NCBI RefSeq assembly: GCF_001639065.2
Contig: NZ_LQXO02000005.1
Span: forward strand, 124,001 to 188,000
Reading direction: 5' to 3'
Length of the DNA stretch: 64,000 nucleotides
Source of the DNA: Vibrio barjaei
GTDB lineage: Bacteria; Pseudomonadota; Gammaproteobacteria; Enterobacterales; Vibrionaceae
Part shown: piece by piece, positions 53,886-63,790 of the stretch
How positions within the stretch are numbered: the stretch's first letter is position 1
Layout: each line of letters begins with the position of its first letter
Notes under the pieces: model-generated
Database searches by the model: none
Told to the model about the DNA's origin: nothing
Seen by the model: only the letters and a program-made list of their open reading frames with translations
Program-made: the position numbers and the translations under genes

Positions 53886-54038
53886 ATTATAGGCTGGGTC
53901 GATTATAAAGGGCGCTATCATAGTAAACTATCAAGCGTTGTAATTCAGAGTTCTGTCATAATGTGATGTAAAGGCATTGTTTTTCACAGGCTTAGAAATT
54001 TCAGGAGAAAAAGATTCACCGGACCTGCTGCCTAAGTG

Positions 54039-54503
54039 CTATTTAGTGGAGAAATGTTCCCTAAGTGCCGAACGTCGATTTTGCCCTGGGTTATAGCCAT
54101 CCATCGGTACTGTGTGTTCATAGCCTTCAAAAATGAATCGTTGTGGGGGTAGAGCAGGGGAGATTCTGCGTAACTGCGGTGACCTAGGAGTGCCCACTCG
54201 TTCATAAACCCATAATCCACTGCCTGTTTTCAACTTGACGACTCGACCATCAAATTCGAAAGAAGTTGCTATCAATCTGTGGTTACGCAAGGCTCCATAA
54301 TCAGTAAAGGTCAAAATTTCGGTGCTTTGTTTGGGCGCTCCAATTTCTATCCAGTTACCATACACTCGGCTAGGCGAAATATGATTTTGATGGCTAGTGT
54401 AGAAAGCAAACCCCAAAGCAGATGCCAGCATAATCGAAATTACCAAAATGACAATTAACACTAACGAGTCATTGTTACTGGATGTTCTGCCTAGTTTTGT
54501 CAT
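54039..54503 (-). CDS. DUF2850-family protein
   Basis: The 154-residue protein has one TM helix (about 14-35) and a C-terminal periplasmic beta-rich domain with VYGNWIEIGAPKQSTE and LRRISPALPPQRFIFEGYE, matching the Vibrionaceae DUF2850 pattern as I recall it. The function is unknown. It stands alone between the PAP2 and AarF-like genes. Confidence 0.7.
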   Translation of the reverse strand: MTKLGRTSSNNDSLVLIVILVISIMLASALGFAFYTSHQNHISPSRVYGNWIEIGAPKQSTEILTFTDYGALRNHRLIATSFEFDGRVVKLKTGSGLWVYERVGTPRSPQLRRISPALPPQRFIFEGYEHTVPMDGYNPGQNRRSALREHFSTK

Positions 54504-54627
54504 TCAAGCACTTCCTTGTGGGCTTTTAAATGGTATCGGCAATTGTGACGATTACTTAAGAATAAAACGCGCCGTTTTATAAATGTCTTGATTGTTTGTA
54601 ACACATTGTTGTTTGTGAGTTGGCACC

Positions 54628-55947
54628 TTAAAACGCGTTGAGAACGTATGGCGAAAACAAGCTTTGCACGTCAACCCTTGCTTTCAATCTGGCCGCTAAC
54701 AGATAGAGTCCACCAATTTTGCGGTGCAAAAATAGAGCGTCAGCAGGCGGCGTGTGCCAATAGTCTTTTTCCATGCTAAGTACCGTACCAGCTTGACTCA
54801 AGCGCTGTGCTAAATTACTAGAACCAAAATCATAGAGGCCGGATGTCGTTAACGGTTCACAAGCTAAAGTGACGAGGTCAAAGATTGCACGTTTCTGCTC
54901 TGGAAGAATGTCTTGATTGAAGAAACCAATCTGCTGCAACGCAGCGTCCAGTCGTTGCGTATCGGCATCTAAAATCGCACTGAATGCATGGCGATATCCG
55001 TTACTGATATTGTCGCTGTAGCTTCGGGTAGCACCAAAATCGAGTAATACGATTTTTCGTTGCTCTGAATTAAACAGAAAGTTGGCGAAGTTTGGATCAG
55101 TTTGGACCAACTTAAATTCAAATATCTCTTTGAACAGCAATTGTAACAGTAGCCACATGGCTCGGTCACGAGTGCTTTGGTCTGCATTGATAAGAGACTC
55201 GATGGGTATGCCTGATACATGAGTCATAGCCAATACATTATCAGTGGTGAGGTTTCTTTGCACTATGGGTAGAATGAAATCTGGATTATCTCCTAAATAG
55301 TCGCGATAGCGCTCTAGAAGCTCGGCTTCCAGAAGGTAGTCTGCTTCAGCATGAAGCTGTTTTTTTGCTTCTTCAAGTAAGCTACGATAATCGACGCCTT
55401 TAGGAATCAAGCCGACGACATTGAGCAGGGTGCCTACGTTGTCGACATCACTATCAATGCTTTTTTTGATGCCTGGATATTGGACCTTGATAGCCAGTTT
55501 AGTGCCGTCATCAGAGTGTGCCTGATGAACTTGGCCTATAGAGGCACTGGCTATAGGTTTAAAATTAAACTCAACAAAATTGTGTTTCCAGTCGCCCCCT
55601 AGCTCTTGAGTTAGCACAGCTGCGAGTTGTTTTGCGGGCATAGGGGAAGCGTCGGATCGTAAGCGAGCAAGAATTTCTGCAAGCTCAGGGCTAATGAGGT
55701 CGCCCGCGTCCATGGACATGAGTTGTCCTACTTTCATTGCGGCTCCTCGCAAATGCGCTAATTGGTCGGCCACTCGCTTGATATTGCCAGGGGTGAGCAA
55801 TAAATCCTTTGCGACAGGGCGCTTACCTTGGGCTAATTGTTTAGCGCCCTCCGTTACCATTGCTCCCGTCACACGTGTGGCCAGAGACGCTAACTTACTT
55901 AAGCGACTTATGCGATGAGTGGGTACTCGAGTTGCTTTGTCCGACAT
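54628..55947 (-). CDS. ABC1/AarF/UbiB-like atypical kinase
   Basis: The 439-residue protein has the UbiB/ADCK motifs: KxGQ (AAMKVGQLMSMD), the Ala-rich loop SASIGQVHQAHS, the lysine of LAIKVQYPG, TDPNFANFLF and LLDFGATRSY. UbiB/COQ8 proteins support ubiquinone synthesis or lipid transport. No C-terminal TM pair typical of UbiB is obvious, so this is a paralogue rather than the main UbiB. An AAGG ribosome-binding site precedes the start. Confidence 0.85.
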   Translation of the reverse strand: MSDKATRVPTHRISRLSKLASLATRVTGAMVTEGAKQLAQGKRPVAKDLLLTPGNIKRVADQLAHLRGAAMKVGQLMSMDAGDLISPELAEILARLRSDASPMPAKQLAAVLTQELGGDWKHNFVEFNFKPIASASIGQVHQAHSDDGTKLAIKVQYPGIKKSIDSDVDNVGTLLNVVGLIPKGVDYRSLLEEAKKQLHAEADYLLEAELLERYRDYLGDNPDFILPIVQRNLTTDNVLAMTHVSGIPIESLINADQSTRDRAMWLLLQLLFKEIFEFKLVQTDPNFANFLFNSEQRKIVLLDFGATRSYSDNISNGYRHAFSAILDADTQRLDAALQQIGFFNQDILPEQKRAIFDLVTLACEPLTTSGLYDFGSSNLAQRLSQAGTVLSMEKDYWHTPPADALFLHRKIGGLYLLAARLKARVDVQSLFSPYVLNAF

Positions 55948-56078
55948 ATCAGAACCTTGTTAAATCATGTTACTCGTTTATACCAATTGATCTTAGCAAT
56001 TGATCATTCTCTTGTTTTACGGCAATTTGTGAGGTAAAACCATGCTTTTACGATGTTTAACTAACAAGGAAGTCAAAA

Positions 56079-56360
56079 ATGATTAAAGAAAACACCTATT
56101 TCGAAGGCTCTGTGAAATCACTGGGTTTTACCCAAGCAGATGGCGACAGCAGTGTTGGTGTGATGGCTGCAGGCGAGTATACGTTTGGGACGGCTGCCCC
56201 TGAAAAAATGACGGTAGTGAAAGGAACGTTAACGGTTCGCCTTGCTGGTGAGGAAGAATGGAAAACGTATTCGTCGGGTGAACATTTTAATGTGGCTGGT
56301 GACTCCAGTTTTGATCTTAAAGTGGAACAAGCGACCGCTTATTTGTGTGAATATCTATAG
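56079..56360 (+). CDS. ppnP: Pyrimidine/purine nucleoside phosphorylase PpnP (DUF1255)
   Basis: The 93-residue cupin has the family pattern [34 protein letters not shown], the [13 protein letters not shown] motif and a terminal AYLCEYL. PpnP cleaves nucleosides with phosphate. The start has an AAGGAAG ribosome-binding site. It is divergent from the AarF-like gene. Confidence 0.93.
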   Translation: MIKENTYFEGSVKSLGFTQADGDSSVGVMAAGEYTFGTAAPEKMTVVKGTLTVRLAGEEEWKTYSSGEHFNVAGDSSFDLKVEQATAYLCEYL

Positions 56361-56417
56361 AGATTTACAATGTAAAGCGCCATTGTTCCTGCGTCTGGCT
56401 TGTGATTAGAACACGTC

Positions 56418-56453
56418 AGAAAAAAGAACGCATCGACGATCTCGTCGATGCGT
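56418..56453 (-). terminator. Intrinsic terminator of the pirin gene
   Basis: Arms 56428-56439 and 56442-56453 are perfectly complementary over 12 bp, with a T-run on the minus strand (A-run at 56420-56425). Confidence 0.8.
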
Positions 56454-56506
56454 GACACAGAGGCAGTGGATTGAGGTGTCAAATTTAAATCTTCAACTCG
56501 GATTGA

Positions 56507-57355
56507 TTAGTAAGTATCGAATACGCCCGAGTTATAATCATTAATCGCCTGTTGAATCTCTTGCGTGCTGTTCATGACAAAAGGTCCGTAGTGAACGACG
56601 GGTTCATTTATCGGTTCACCAACAAAGACTAAAACCCCAGACTCAGAACTTGCTGTCATCTCCATTGCTTCTCCTTTTGAAACTAGTGCAAGTTCGCCTT
56701 CTTTCAAACTTTTATTCGCAACACTCAAAGCTCCTTTGTAAACGTAAAGCATCATATTGTGTTCTGAAGGAACGTTCAGTTGTACCGAATCTCCTAGATT
56801 GCTGCGCCAGTCCGCTACCGTTGCAGGGACCCCTGTATTTGTCAGTGGCCCAGTGAGTAGCGAGCCATTTACCCTGATTTCACCGGAGAGTAAACGAATC
56901 AAGCCACTCCCTTGTTGCTCATATTCAGTAATGGTCTCTGGTTGAAAATCATGGTATTGCGCCGGCGTCATTTTGTTTTTGGCAGGCTGATTGATCCAAA
57001 TTTGAAATCCATGTAGATCACCTTCTTCCATGATTGGCATTTCACTATGGATAACACCGCGACCTGCTGCCATCCATTGTGCTCCCCCTGAGCGTAGTTC
57101 GCCTACGTTGCCCATATGATCTTTATGTTGAAAGTGACCTTTCATCATGTAGGTTAGCGTCTCGATACCTCGATGTGGATGGGGAGGGAAGCCGCCCACA
57201 TAGTCTTTTTTGTCGTCGGACTTAAGTTCATCAATCATCAAAAACGGTGAAAATGCCGCATTATCGAAGCCGTGTACTCGTCGAATTTTCACACCATCAC
57301 CATCTGATGTGGCATGGGATGGAATGACTTGTTCAATTGTTCTAACCAGTGTCAT
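56507..57355 (-). CDS. Pirin-family bicupin
   Basis: The 282-residue protein has the pirin pattern: FLMIDELKSD, FPPHPHRGIETLTYMMKG with metal-binding His residues, GGAQWMAAGRGVIHSEMP (His and Glu ligands) and GFQIWINQPAKNK. Some pirins are quercetin dioxygenases and others are regulators, and sequence does not decide. Length is typical. It has its own terminator. Confidence 0.9.
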   Translation of the reverse strand: MTLVRTIEQVIPSHATSDGDGVKIRRVHGFDNAAFSPFLMIDELKSDDKKDYVGGFPPHPHRGIETLTYMMKGHFQHKDHMGNVGELRSGGAQWMAAGRGVIHSEMPIMEEGDLHGFQIWINQPAKNKMTPAQYHDFQPETITEYEQQGSGLIRLLSGEIRVNGSLLTGPLTNTGVPATVADWRSNLGDSVQLNVPSEHNMMLYVYKGALSVANKSLKEGELALVSKGEAMEMTASSESGVLVFVGEPINEPVVHYGPFVMNSTQEIQQAINDYNSGVFDTY

Positions 57356-57444
57356 CGCTGACCTCCTTTGTTGTTATTCACTATAGGCGGGTAATGAAAC
57401 AATCTAGAGGGGGAAAAAATGAAAGAGTCGTTCAATAACTTCGA

Positions 57445-57458
57445 ATGAGTACACTCAT
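57445..57458. promoter_or_regulatory. Palindrome upstream of the ROK/GH1 operon
   Basis: ATGAGT-AC-ACTCAT is a perfect inverted repeat. It lies about 155 bp upstream of the first ROK gene, and TATATAGTTTT direct repeats follow at 57466-57476 and 57489-57499. An operator role is inferred only. Confidence 0.35.
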
Positions 57459-57614
57459 GAATATCTATATAGTTTTAATATTTAAAAGTATATAGTTTTT
57501 GTGACGACGCCGAGGTTTTAGAAGACACGTGCTTTAGATCCGTAATGAAATTTGATTAAGTACAGTAAATCGCTGGGTTTAATTCGGCGCAATCTACTTT
57601 AGAGAGAATTCATC

Positions 57615-58511
57615 ATGATTGTAGGACTGGATATTGGCGGCACTAAAATTGAAGGTGTTGCACTCGATTCTGCTAGTTATCAAACCATTGTGAAGCATCG
57701 TGAACCGACAGAGACTGGTTCGTATGAAGGCTTTCTCGCGTCCGTGATGTCGGTAATTAACACAGTATTAGAAAAGGGCGAAATAGAATCTATTGGTATC
57801 GGATGTTGTGGTTCAGTTGGTAATGACGGGCTGATGCAAGGCGCGAATGTCACTGTGCTAAACGGCCATGACTTTATCGGTGACATCCAAAGACAAATCG
57901 ATGTACCAGTCGCCATTGCTAATGACGCTGACTGTTTGGCGCTATCGGAGTTTAAGGATGGAGCTGCCAAGCACGCCAAGCACTCTTGTGTTGCCGTAAT
58001 CATAGGTACTGGCTGCGGTTCAGGCGTTATTATCAATAACGGCATTGTCACGGGGTTAAATCGATTAGGTGGCGAAATCGGCCACAATCCACTGCCTAAT
58101 TACAGTCCAGAAGTTGATGGTAAGCCGGTTAAATGTTATTGCGGGTCGATGAATTGCGCTGAGTCGTTTGTTTCCGGTACTGGGTTCGGTCGCACCTTCT
58201 CAGAAAAGTATTCATCAGCAGATTCGAAGCAAATCATGGCATTACATGCATCGGGTGATAGCAGAGCCACTGTGCACTTGGAGCTCTACTGTGACCAGTT
58301 AGCAAGGACGCTCGCTAGTGTGGTGAATTTTGTTGATCCCGAGGTCATAGTACTAGGTGGTGGAATGTCTAATGTCGATGAAATCTATCCTCTGGTCCAA
58401 GATAAGCTATCTCAATATACGTTTACTAAATCGGTAAAAACCAAGGTAGTGAAGAGTGTTCATGGCGACTCTTCCGGTGTTCGCGGCGCTGCTTTTTTAC
58501 ATTCGCTGTAA
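57615..58511 (+). CDS. ROK-family sugar kinase (fructokinase/GlcNAc kinase type)
   Basis: The 298-residue kinase begins with the phosphate loop GLDIGGTKIEG. It has AIANDADCLALSE, the GTGCGSGV loop and a complete zinc motif (KCYCGSMNCAES), with the GHNPL His. These fit Mak/NagK-like kinases that phosphorylate a free hexose or amino sugar. First gene of a unit with the second ROK gene (25 bp gap) and the GH1 gene, so it may handle a sugar released in that pathway. Confidence 0.85.
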   Translation: MIVGLDIGGTKIEGVALDSASYQTIVKHREPTETGSYEGFLASVMSVINTVLEKGEIESIGIGCCGSVGNDGLMQGANVTVLNGHDFIGDIQRQIDVPVAIANDADCLALSEFKDGAAKHAKHSCVAVIIGTGCGSGVIINNGIVTGLNRLGGEIGHNPLPNYSPEVDGKPVKCYCGSMNCAESFVSGTGFGRTFSEKYSSADSKQIMALHASGDSRATVHLELYCDQLARTLASVVNFVDPEVIVLGGGMSNVDEIYPLVQDKLSQYTFTKSVKTKVVKSVHGDSSGVRGAAFLHSL

Positions 58512-58535
58512 TGCTTTGATAGGAAGAATTCGTTG

Positions 58536-59438
58536 ATGACAGAACGCTACTATCTGGTCTTAGACTTTGGAGGCACATCAGTAAAGTGTGCAGTGATGAA
58601 TCACGAAGCAAAGATTTTCGAACGCTTCTCTTTGCCAAGTCGAGTGGCGTCTTATGACGTTTGGCTGGACTCTTTAGCTCCGAAGTTGCAACAGCTGAAA
58701 CAAGATTACGCGTTAGCAGGTATAGCTGTCAGCACTTGTGGTGCTGTGAACGTTGAAACGGGCGTGATCGAAGGCTCAAGTGCACTCGATTACATCCATG
58801 GCTTTGATGTTAAGTCGCTATACCAAGAACGCTTTGGGCTACCTACAGAGCTTGAGAATGATGGTTGCTGCGCTGCACTAGCAGAAGATTGGTTAGGCGC
58901 CGCCAGTGAGTCAGATGAGTTTTGTTTATTGGTACTAGGCTCTGGTGTAGGCGGTGCTATCGTCAAATCGGGTCATATCCTGAAAGGGCATCATCTTCAT
59001 GGTGGAGAATTTGGCTATAGCATCTTGCGTTTTGAGCAAGGGAAACCATTAACATATTCTGATCTGGCCTCAACGCGAGGCATTATTGAACAAACCGCTC
59101 GCGCTAAAGAGATATCACCAAAAGAATTAGATGGCCTTAAAGTTTTTGAGCTATATGAACAAGGTGATGAGGCAGTTATCGCTGCCGTTGAGCAGTGGTA
59201 CTTTGACTTGGCAACCGTACTTATCAATGTCCAATACTCAGTAGACCCGCAATACATCCTTTTAGGCGGTGCTATCAGTCGCAGTTCGGGTTTGATCGAC
59301 AAGCTTAATCAAAAGCTGGATGCCATTTTAGCTCAACACCCCATTGCGAAAGTTCGTCCAAATCCAAAACTGACCCAATTTGGCAACGATGCCAATTTGA
59401 TTGGGGCACTGAAACATTTTTTGAATACACAAGGTTAG
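58536..59438 (+). CDS. bglK: ROK-family kinase, beta-glucoside kinase-like
   Basis: The 300-residue kinase has LDFGGTSVKCAV, GIAVSTCGAVNVETG, ENDGCCAALAEDWLGAA and LGSGVGGAIVKSG, but no Cys-rich zinc motif, as in BglK-type ROK proteins. BglK phosphorylates beta-glucosides such as cellobiose on the 6-hydroxyl in the cytosol. The GH1 gene starts 4 bp later, which fits that role. The ATG at 58536 was chosen over TTG at 58533. Confidence 0.75.
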   Translation: MTERYYLVLDFGGTSVKCAVMNHEAKIFERFSLPSRVASYDVWLDSLAPKLQQLKQDYALAGIAVSTCGAVNVETGVIEGSSALDYIHGFDVKSLYQERFGLPTELENDGCCAALAEDWLGAASESDEFCLLVLGSGVGGAIVKSGHILKGHHLHGGEFGYSILRFEQGKPLTYSDLASTRGIIEQTARAKEISPKELDGLKVFELYEQGDEAVIAAVEQWYFDLATVLINVQYSVDPQYILLGGAISRSSGLIDKLNQKLDAILAQHPIAKVRPNPKLTQFGNDANLIGALKHFLNTQG

Positions 59439-59442
59439 TAAT

Positions 59443-60840
59443 ATGACTAAGTACACTTTTCCACAGAATTTCATGTGGGGCGCGGCTGCGTCTGGCATTC
59501 AGACAGAAGGCTCTACCAATAAAGCAAACGACTCTATTTGGGATCTTTGGCATCAAAAGAGCCCTGAGCGTTTTTACCGTGGAATTAGTTCAGAGACGGT
59601 GACGGACACGTACCATAGATACCAAGAAGATGTTCAGAACATGAAGAAAGTTGGCTTTAACTCTTTCCGAACTTCTATTCAGTGGTCTCGATTGATCAAA
59701 GATTATGAAACGGGCGAAGTGTGTCAGGATGCTGTGGCATTTTATAACAACTACATAGATGAAATGATCGCTAATGGCATCGAGCCAATGATGAACCTAT
59801 ATCACTTCGATATGCCAGCGGAGTTGCAAGAGAAATTTGGTGGTTTTGAATCGAAAAAAGTGGTCGATATGTTTGCCGATTATGCCGAGACAGCGTTCAA
59901 ACTGTTCGGCCATAAAGTGAAATACTGGATCACGTTTAATGAGCCTATTGTTCCGGTAGAAGGCGGCTATCTGTATGACTTCCATTATCCATGCAAGAAG
60001 GATGGCAAGTTGGCGGTGCAAGTAGCGTTTAATATCATTCTTGCTCATGCTAAAGCCGTTCATCGCTTCAATGCGCTGGAACTTGAGAACTCAAAGATTG
60101 GTATTGTGCTTAACCTAACGCCGTCCTATACGCGCAACGACAGCGAAGAAGACAAGAAAGCGGCATGGTATGCCGACTTACTATTTAACCGCAGCTTCCT
60201 AGACCCAATGGTGAAAAATGAAATTCCACAAGAATTGTGTGATGTTCTTGAAGAGCAGGGCGTAACACCAGAGACGACATCGAAGGAAGTTGAGTTAATC
60301 ACAACCGCCAAAGTTGAGTTTCTAGGTGTGAACTACTACGTTCCACGTCGCGTGAAAGCACGTGAAGCGAGCTATGACTTGGATTACTTTACGCCAGAGG
60401 TTTATTTTGAGAACTATGTGAACCCCGAAGGCCGATTCAATCCTTATCGTGATAATAACGAGATCTTACCCACCGCCGTTTATGATATTGCTAAGAATGT
60501 TCAGGAAAACTACGGCAATATCCCTTGGTATTTAGCTGAAATCGGCATTGCTATGGACGTCGAATCAGAAGGTGAACCGGGTGAGGATGGACTGATTGAC
60601 GATTCATTCCGCACAGGGTTGATGAAAGAGCACTTAGTTCAACTGCATAAAGCAATCCAAGAAGGTTCAAACTGTTTTGGTGTTCATCAGTGGACATTTA
60701 TCGACAACTGGTCTTGGTTAAACTCGTTTAAACGTCGTTATGGCTTTTATCGCTTGGATTTAGAAACGGGTAATCGAATTCCAAAAAAACACGGTTTGTG
60801 GTTCAAAGAACTGGCGACAACGGGCAGCTTTGAAGACTAA
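59443..60840 (+). CDS. GH1 (6-phospho-)beta-glucosidase
   Basis: The 465-residue retaining glycosidase has the acid/base WITFNEP. The nucleophile region reads YLAEIGIA instead of the usual TENG. Near the C-terminus, NWSWLNSFKRRYGF aligns with the phosphate-binding region of 6-phospho-glycosidases: the Ser and Tyr are kept and the Lys becomes Arg. Ordinary beta-glucosidases have Glu in place of that Ser. With the BglK-like gene directly upstream, it likely cleaves 6-phospho-beta-glucosides. It is followed by a terminator. Confidence 0.85.
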   Translation: MTKYTFPQNFMWGAAASGIQTEGSTNKANDSIWDLWHQKSPERFYRGISSETVTDTYHRYQEDVQNMKKVGFNSFRTSIQWSRLIKDYETGEVCQDAVAFYNNYIDEMIANGIEPMMNLYHFDMPAELQEKFGGFESKKVVDMFADYAETAFKLFGHKVKYWITFNEPIVPVEGGYLYDFHYPCKKDGKLAVQVAFNIILAHAKAVHRFNALELENSKIGIVLNLTPSYTRNDSEEDKKAAWYADLLFNRSFLDPMVKNEIPQELCDVLEEQGVTPETTSKEVELITTAKVEFLGVNYYVPRRVKAREASYDLDYFTPEVYFENYVNPEGRFNPYRDNNEILPTAVYDIAKNVQENYGNIPWYLAEIGIAMDVESEGEPGEDGLIDDSFRTGLMKEHLVQLHKAIQEGSNCFGVHQWTFIDNWSWLNSFKRRYGFYRLDLETGNRIPKKHGLWFKELATTGSFED

Positions 60841-60869
60841 GCTTATTGGCATTGGTAGCAAGTAGATAA

Positions 60870-60900
60870 AAAACGGTGTCCAGTGTGACACCGTTTTCGT
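60870..60900 (+). terminator. Intrinsic terminator of the ROK/GH1 unit
   Basis: An 11-bp perfect stem (60870-60880 with 60887-60897) with a 6-nt loop ends in a short T-run. Confidence 0.8.
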
Positions 60901-61030
60901 TTGTCCGTCGAGGCTATTGAACGTAAGTGGCGGTCGTGTACAATACCAAACGTTTGCTTCGTATAACCCCAATGATATGGTTTGGGGGTCTCTACCAGCT
61001 CCCGCAAAGTGCTGATTACGAAGAGTCAAG
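60901..61030. repeat. Candidate structured dispersed repeat element
   Basis: Nested inverted repeats are visible: CTTCGTA (60957-60963) pairs with TACGAAG (61017-61023), and ACCCCAA (60966-60972) pairs with the TTGGGGGT stretch at 60982-60989. Read on the minus strand, the region gives peptide strings such as GNQHFAGAGRDPQTIS and TRPPLTFNSLDGQT. I recall these in many small unrelated Vibrio ORFs, which suggests a repeated element rather than a gene. This recall is unverified. A CAAACGTTTG core also lies inside. Confidence 0.5.
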
Positions 61031-61096
61031 ATCACATTAGTGTCTTGCTCTTTGTATTGGCGTTCGAAAATTACCTCAAACTATTCCTATACTTAG

Positions 61097-62140
<1,044 letters not shown>

Positions 62141-62497
62141 AGGCATTAATCGGTAGGAAAAGCAAAGTCGTCACTCCCGAAAAAGGTGGCAGCCTCAAAA
62201 AAGGAATGACGACTTATACAGTTACTCAATTGTCATTAGGGTAATTGAGTTCCTTATTTTTAGCGCGTTACTCTTTTGGCTTCAATAATAACTAGCACAA
62301 TAACGCTGTTTTTCTTTACATTTGTGAAACATTTCAACTTCTGTATATCAAATTCGCTCCACTACTCGGATTGAGATCACGAGCCAGGTCTATTCTCTGA
62401 TTTACTTTATTCTCGAATGTGAGCAGGCAATCATATCGGGTTCGCACTATGCTTTTAGTGGTCTGTTCTAGTTTCATATGGAATGCAGGGGAACATG
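62141..62497. other. Intergenic region with structured RNA-like elements
   Basis: A 9-bp perfect stem (62165-62173 with 62207-62215), extended by three more pairs past a mismatch, encloses a GGTGGCAGCC-type core. It is followed by a terminator-like hairpin (62224-62231 with 62243-62250) and a T-rich run. No ORF is present. The remainder is promoter DNA for mepA. Confidence 0.45.
62224..62258 (+). terminator. Terminator-like hairpin downstream of the structured element
   Basis: An 8-bp stem ACTCAATT/AATTGAGT with an 11-nt loop is followed by TCCTTATTTTTA. It could end the deaminase transcript or a separate small RNA. Confidence 0.55.
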
Positions 62498-63337
62498 ATG
62501 ATGAAATATGGAGTGTTGCTGTCGTTACTCATACCAATCAGCAGTTATGCGCTTGACCGTTCTTGGGATGAAGTTACGGTTCCTAGTAAAGGCGCTTCCT
62601 CATCAATTGGCAGCTACGCCAACGGATGTTTAGCTGGAGGAGAAGAGCTCTCTCTAGATGGCACCGGATATCAGGTCATTCGTGCTCAGCGTAATCGTTA
62701 TTACGGGCATCAAGATATGATCCACTATCTAACCGATCTAGCGAGCAAGGTCGATCGGCTGGGCATGGGGCAACTTCTGGTGGGTGACATTGCTATGCCA
62801 CGAGGAGGACGATTCACATCAGGACATGCCAGTCATCAAACTGGGCTGGATGCAGATATCTGGTTAAGACTACCCAATGAGCCACTGTCAAAGCAAGAAT
62901 TGCAAGACCCAGAACCCTATCCGGTGGTCGACATCGACAAGTATCGTTTCAAAAAGGACAAATGGACCAGTAATCACTCATTATTGATTCAGGTTGCGGC
63001 GGTTGACGATCGTGTCGCGAGAATTTTCGTTCACCCACTCATTAAAAAACAGTTGTGCGAAGTGTCATGGAAAGAACGAGACTGGCTGCGAAAAGTACGG
63101 CCATGGTGGGGGCACTATTACCATTTTCACGTAAGGTTGCATTGTCCAGAAGGGGATGAGCAATGTGTAGCGCAAAATGCGCCTCCACCTGGAGATGGCT
63201 GTGGTGCAGAGCTTGCTTCTTGGAAACCCTATATTCCGACGAAAAAGGTTTCGAAGCCCGAGAAAGTGGTAGTGAAGAAAAAGAAAACACCTCGACCCAA
63301 ATACAACGAATGTGTCGCATTGCTCAGTGAACCATAA
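62498..63337 (+). CDS. mepA: Penicillin-insensitive murein endopeptidase
   Basis: MepA cuts D-alanyl-meso-diaminopimelyl cross-links in the periplasm. The protein has a signal peptide (cleavage near SSYA-L) and the metal site: GGRFTSGHASHQTGLDADIW (first His and Asp ligands) and WWGHYYHFHVRLHCP (catalytic and ligand His). Three consecutive ATG codons follow AGGGGA. I chose 62498, but 62495 or 62501 are also possible. The Lys-rich C-terminal tail is unusual in composition. Confidence 0.92.
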   Translation: MMKYGVLLSLLIPISSYALDRSWDEVTVPSKGASSSIGSYANGCLAGGEELSLDGTGYQVIRAQRNRYYGHQDMIHYLTDLASKVDRLGMGQLLVGDIAMPRGGRFTSGHASHQTGLDADIWLRLPNEPLSKQELQDPEPYPVVDIDKYRFKKDKWTSNHSLLIQVAAVDDRVARIFVHPLIKKQLCEVSWKERDWLRKVRPWWGHYYHFHVRLHCPEGDEQCVAQNAPPPGDGCGAELASWKPYIPTKKVSKPEKVVVKKKKTPRPKYNECVALLSEP

Positions 63338-63448
63338 TGCTGGGTCAAATTTCTACCTAAGCAGGTTGAAGGGGAGTGATCCCCTTCGGTGCTTGCTCCA
63401 GCCAGAAGACGGCTGGACATAGGCGCGTTGGAAACATTGAAATAACAG

Positions 63449-63790
63449 TTAGATACGGTACTCTATCGTTACTTGATTTCCATCGACACGAATGTTGGTG
63501 ATGTCGCCATCTACTGTGAGGCGAGTATTGAAAAGGCGATCAGTGCTAGACACAGCCTCGACTGAGCCGCGAAGAGATGGCAGGTGGTATGTCGGATCAA
63601 TGTGCAGTAGTTTACAAAATCGGTCTATAAAAGTGGTATCTAGTGGCACATTTCCGTTAAGGCGGTTGGATAGTTCAAGTTGACTCAAATTCAAACGTTT
63701 AGCCACTTCCATTTGTGTGATATGCATCTTTGCTTTTTGAGACATCCAGACCCGATAAAGCGCTTCGGTATCCTGTTGCGTAAAATTCAT
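63449..63790 (-). CDS. Small XRE/Cro-type helix-turn-helix protein
   Basis: With the ATG at 63790 the product has 113 residues. The HTH is MHITQMEVAKRLNLSQLELSNRLNGNVPLDTTFIDRFCKLLHIDP. A short beta-type tail follows (RLTVDGDITNIRVDGNQVTIEYRI). An upstream TTG start extending to 63892 was not preferred. Its target is unknown, and the palindrome-like GTTGTCAACAAC at 63875-63886 upstream could be its operator. Confidence 0.75.
   Translation of the reverse strand: MNFTQQDTEALYRVWMSQKAKMHITQMEVAKRLNLSQLELSNRLNGNVPLDTTFIDRFCKLLHIDPTYHLPSLRGSVEAVSSTDRLFNTRLTVDGDITNIRVDGNQVTIEYRI

Noticed and set aside
60760-61035. Minus-strand ORF of 91 residues overlapping the GH1 gene end
   Set aside because: It overlaps the GH1 3' end and the strong terminator, and its peptide looks like a translated repeat element. 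Treated as part of the candidate repeat.
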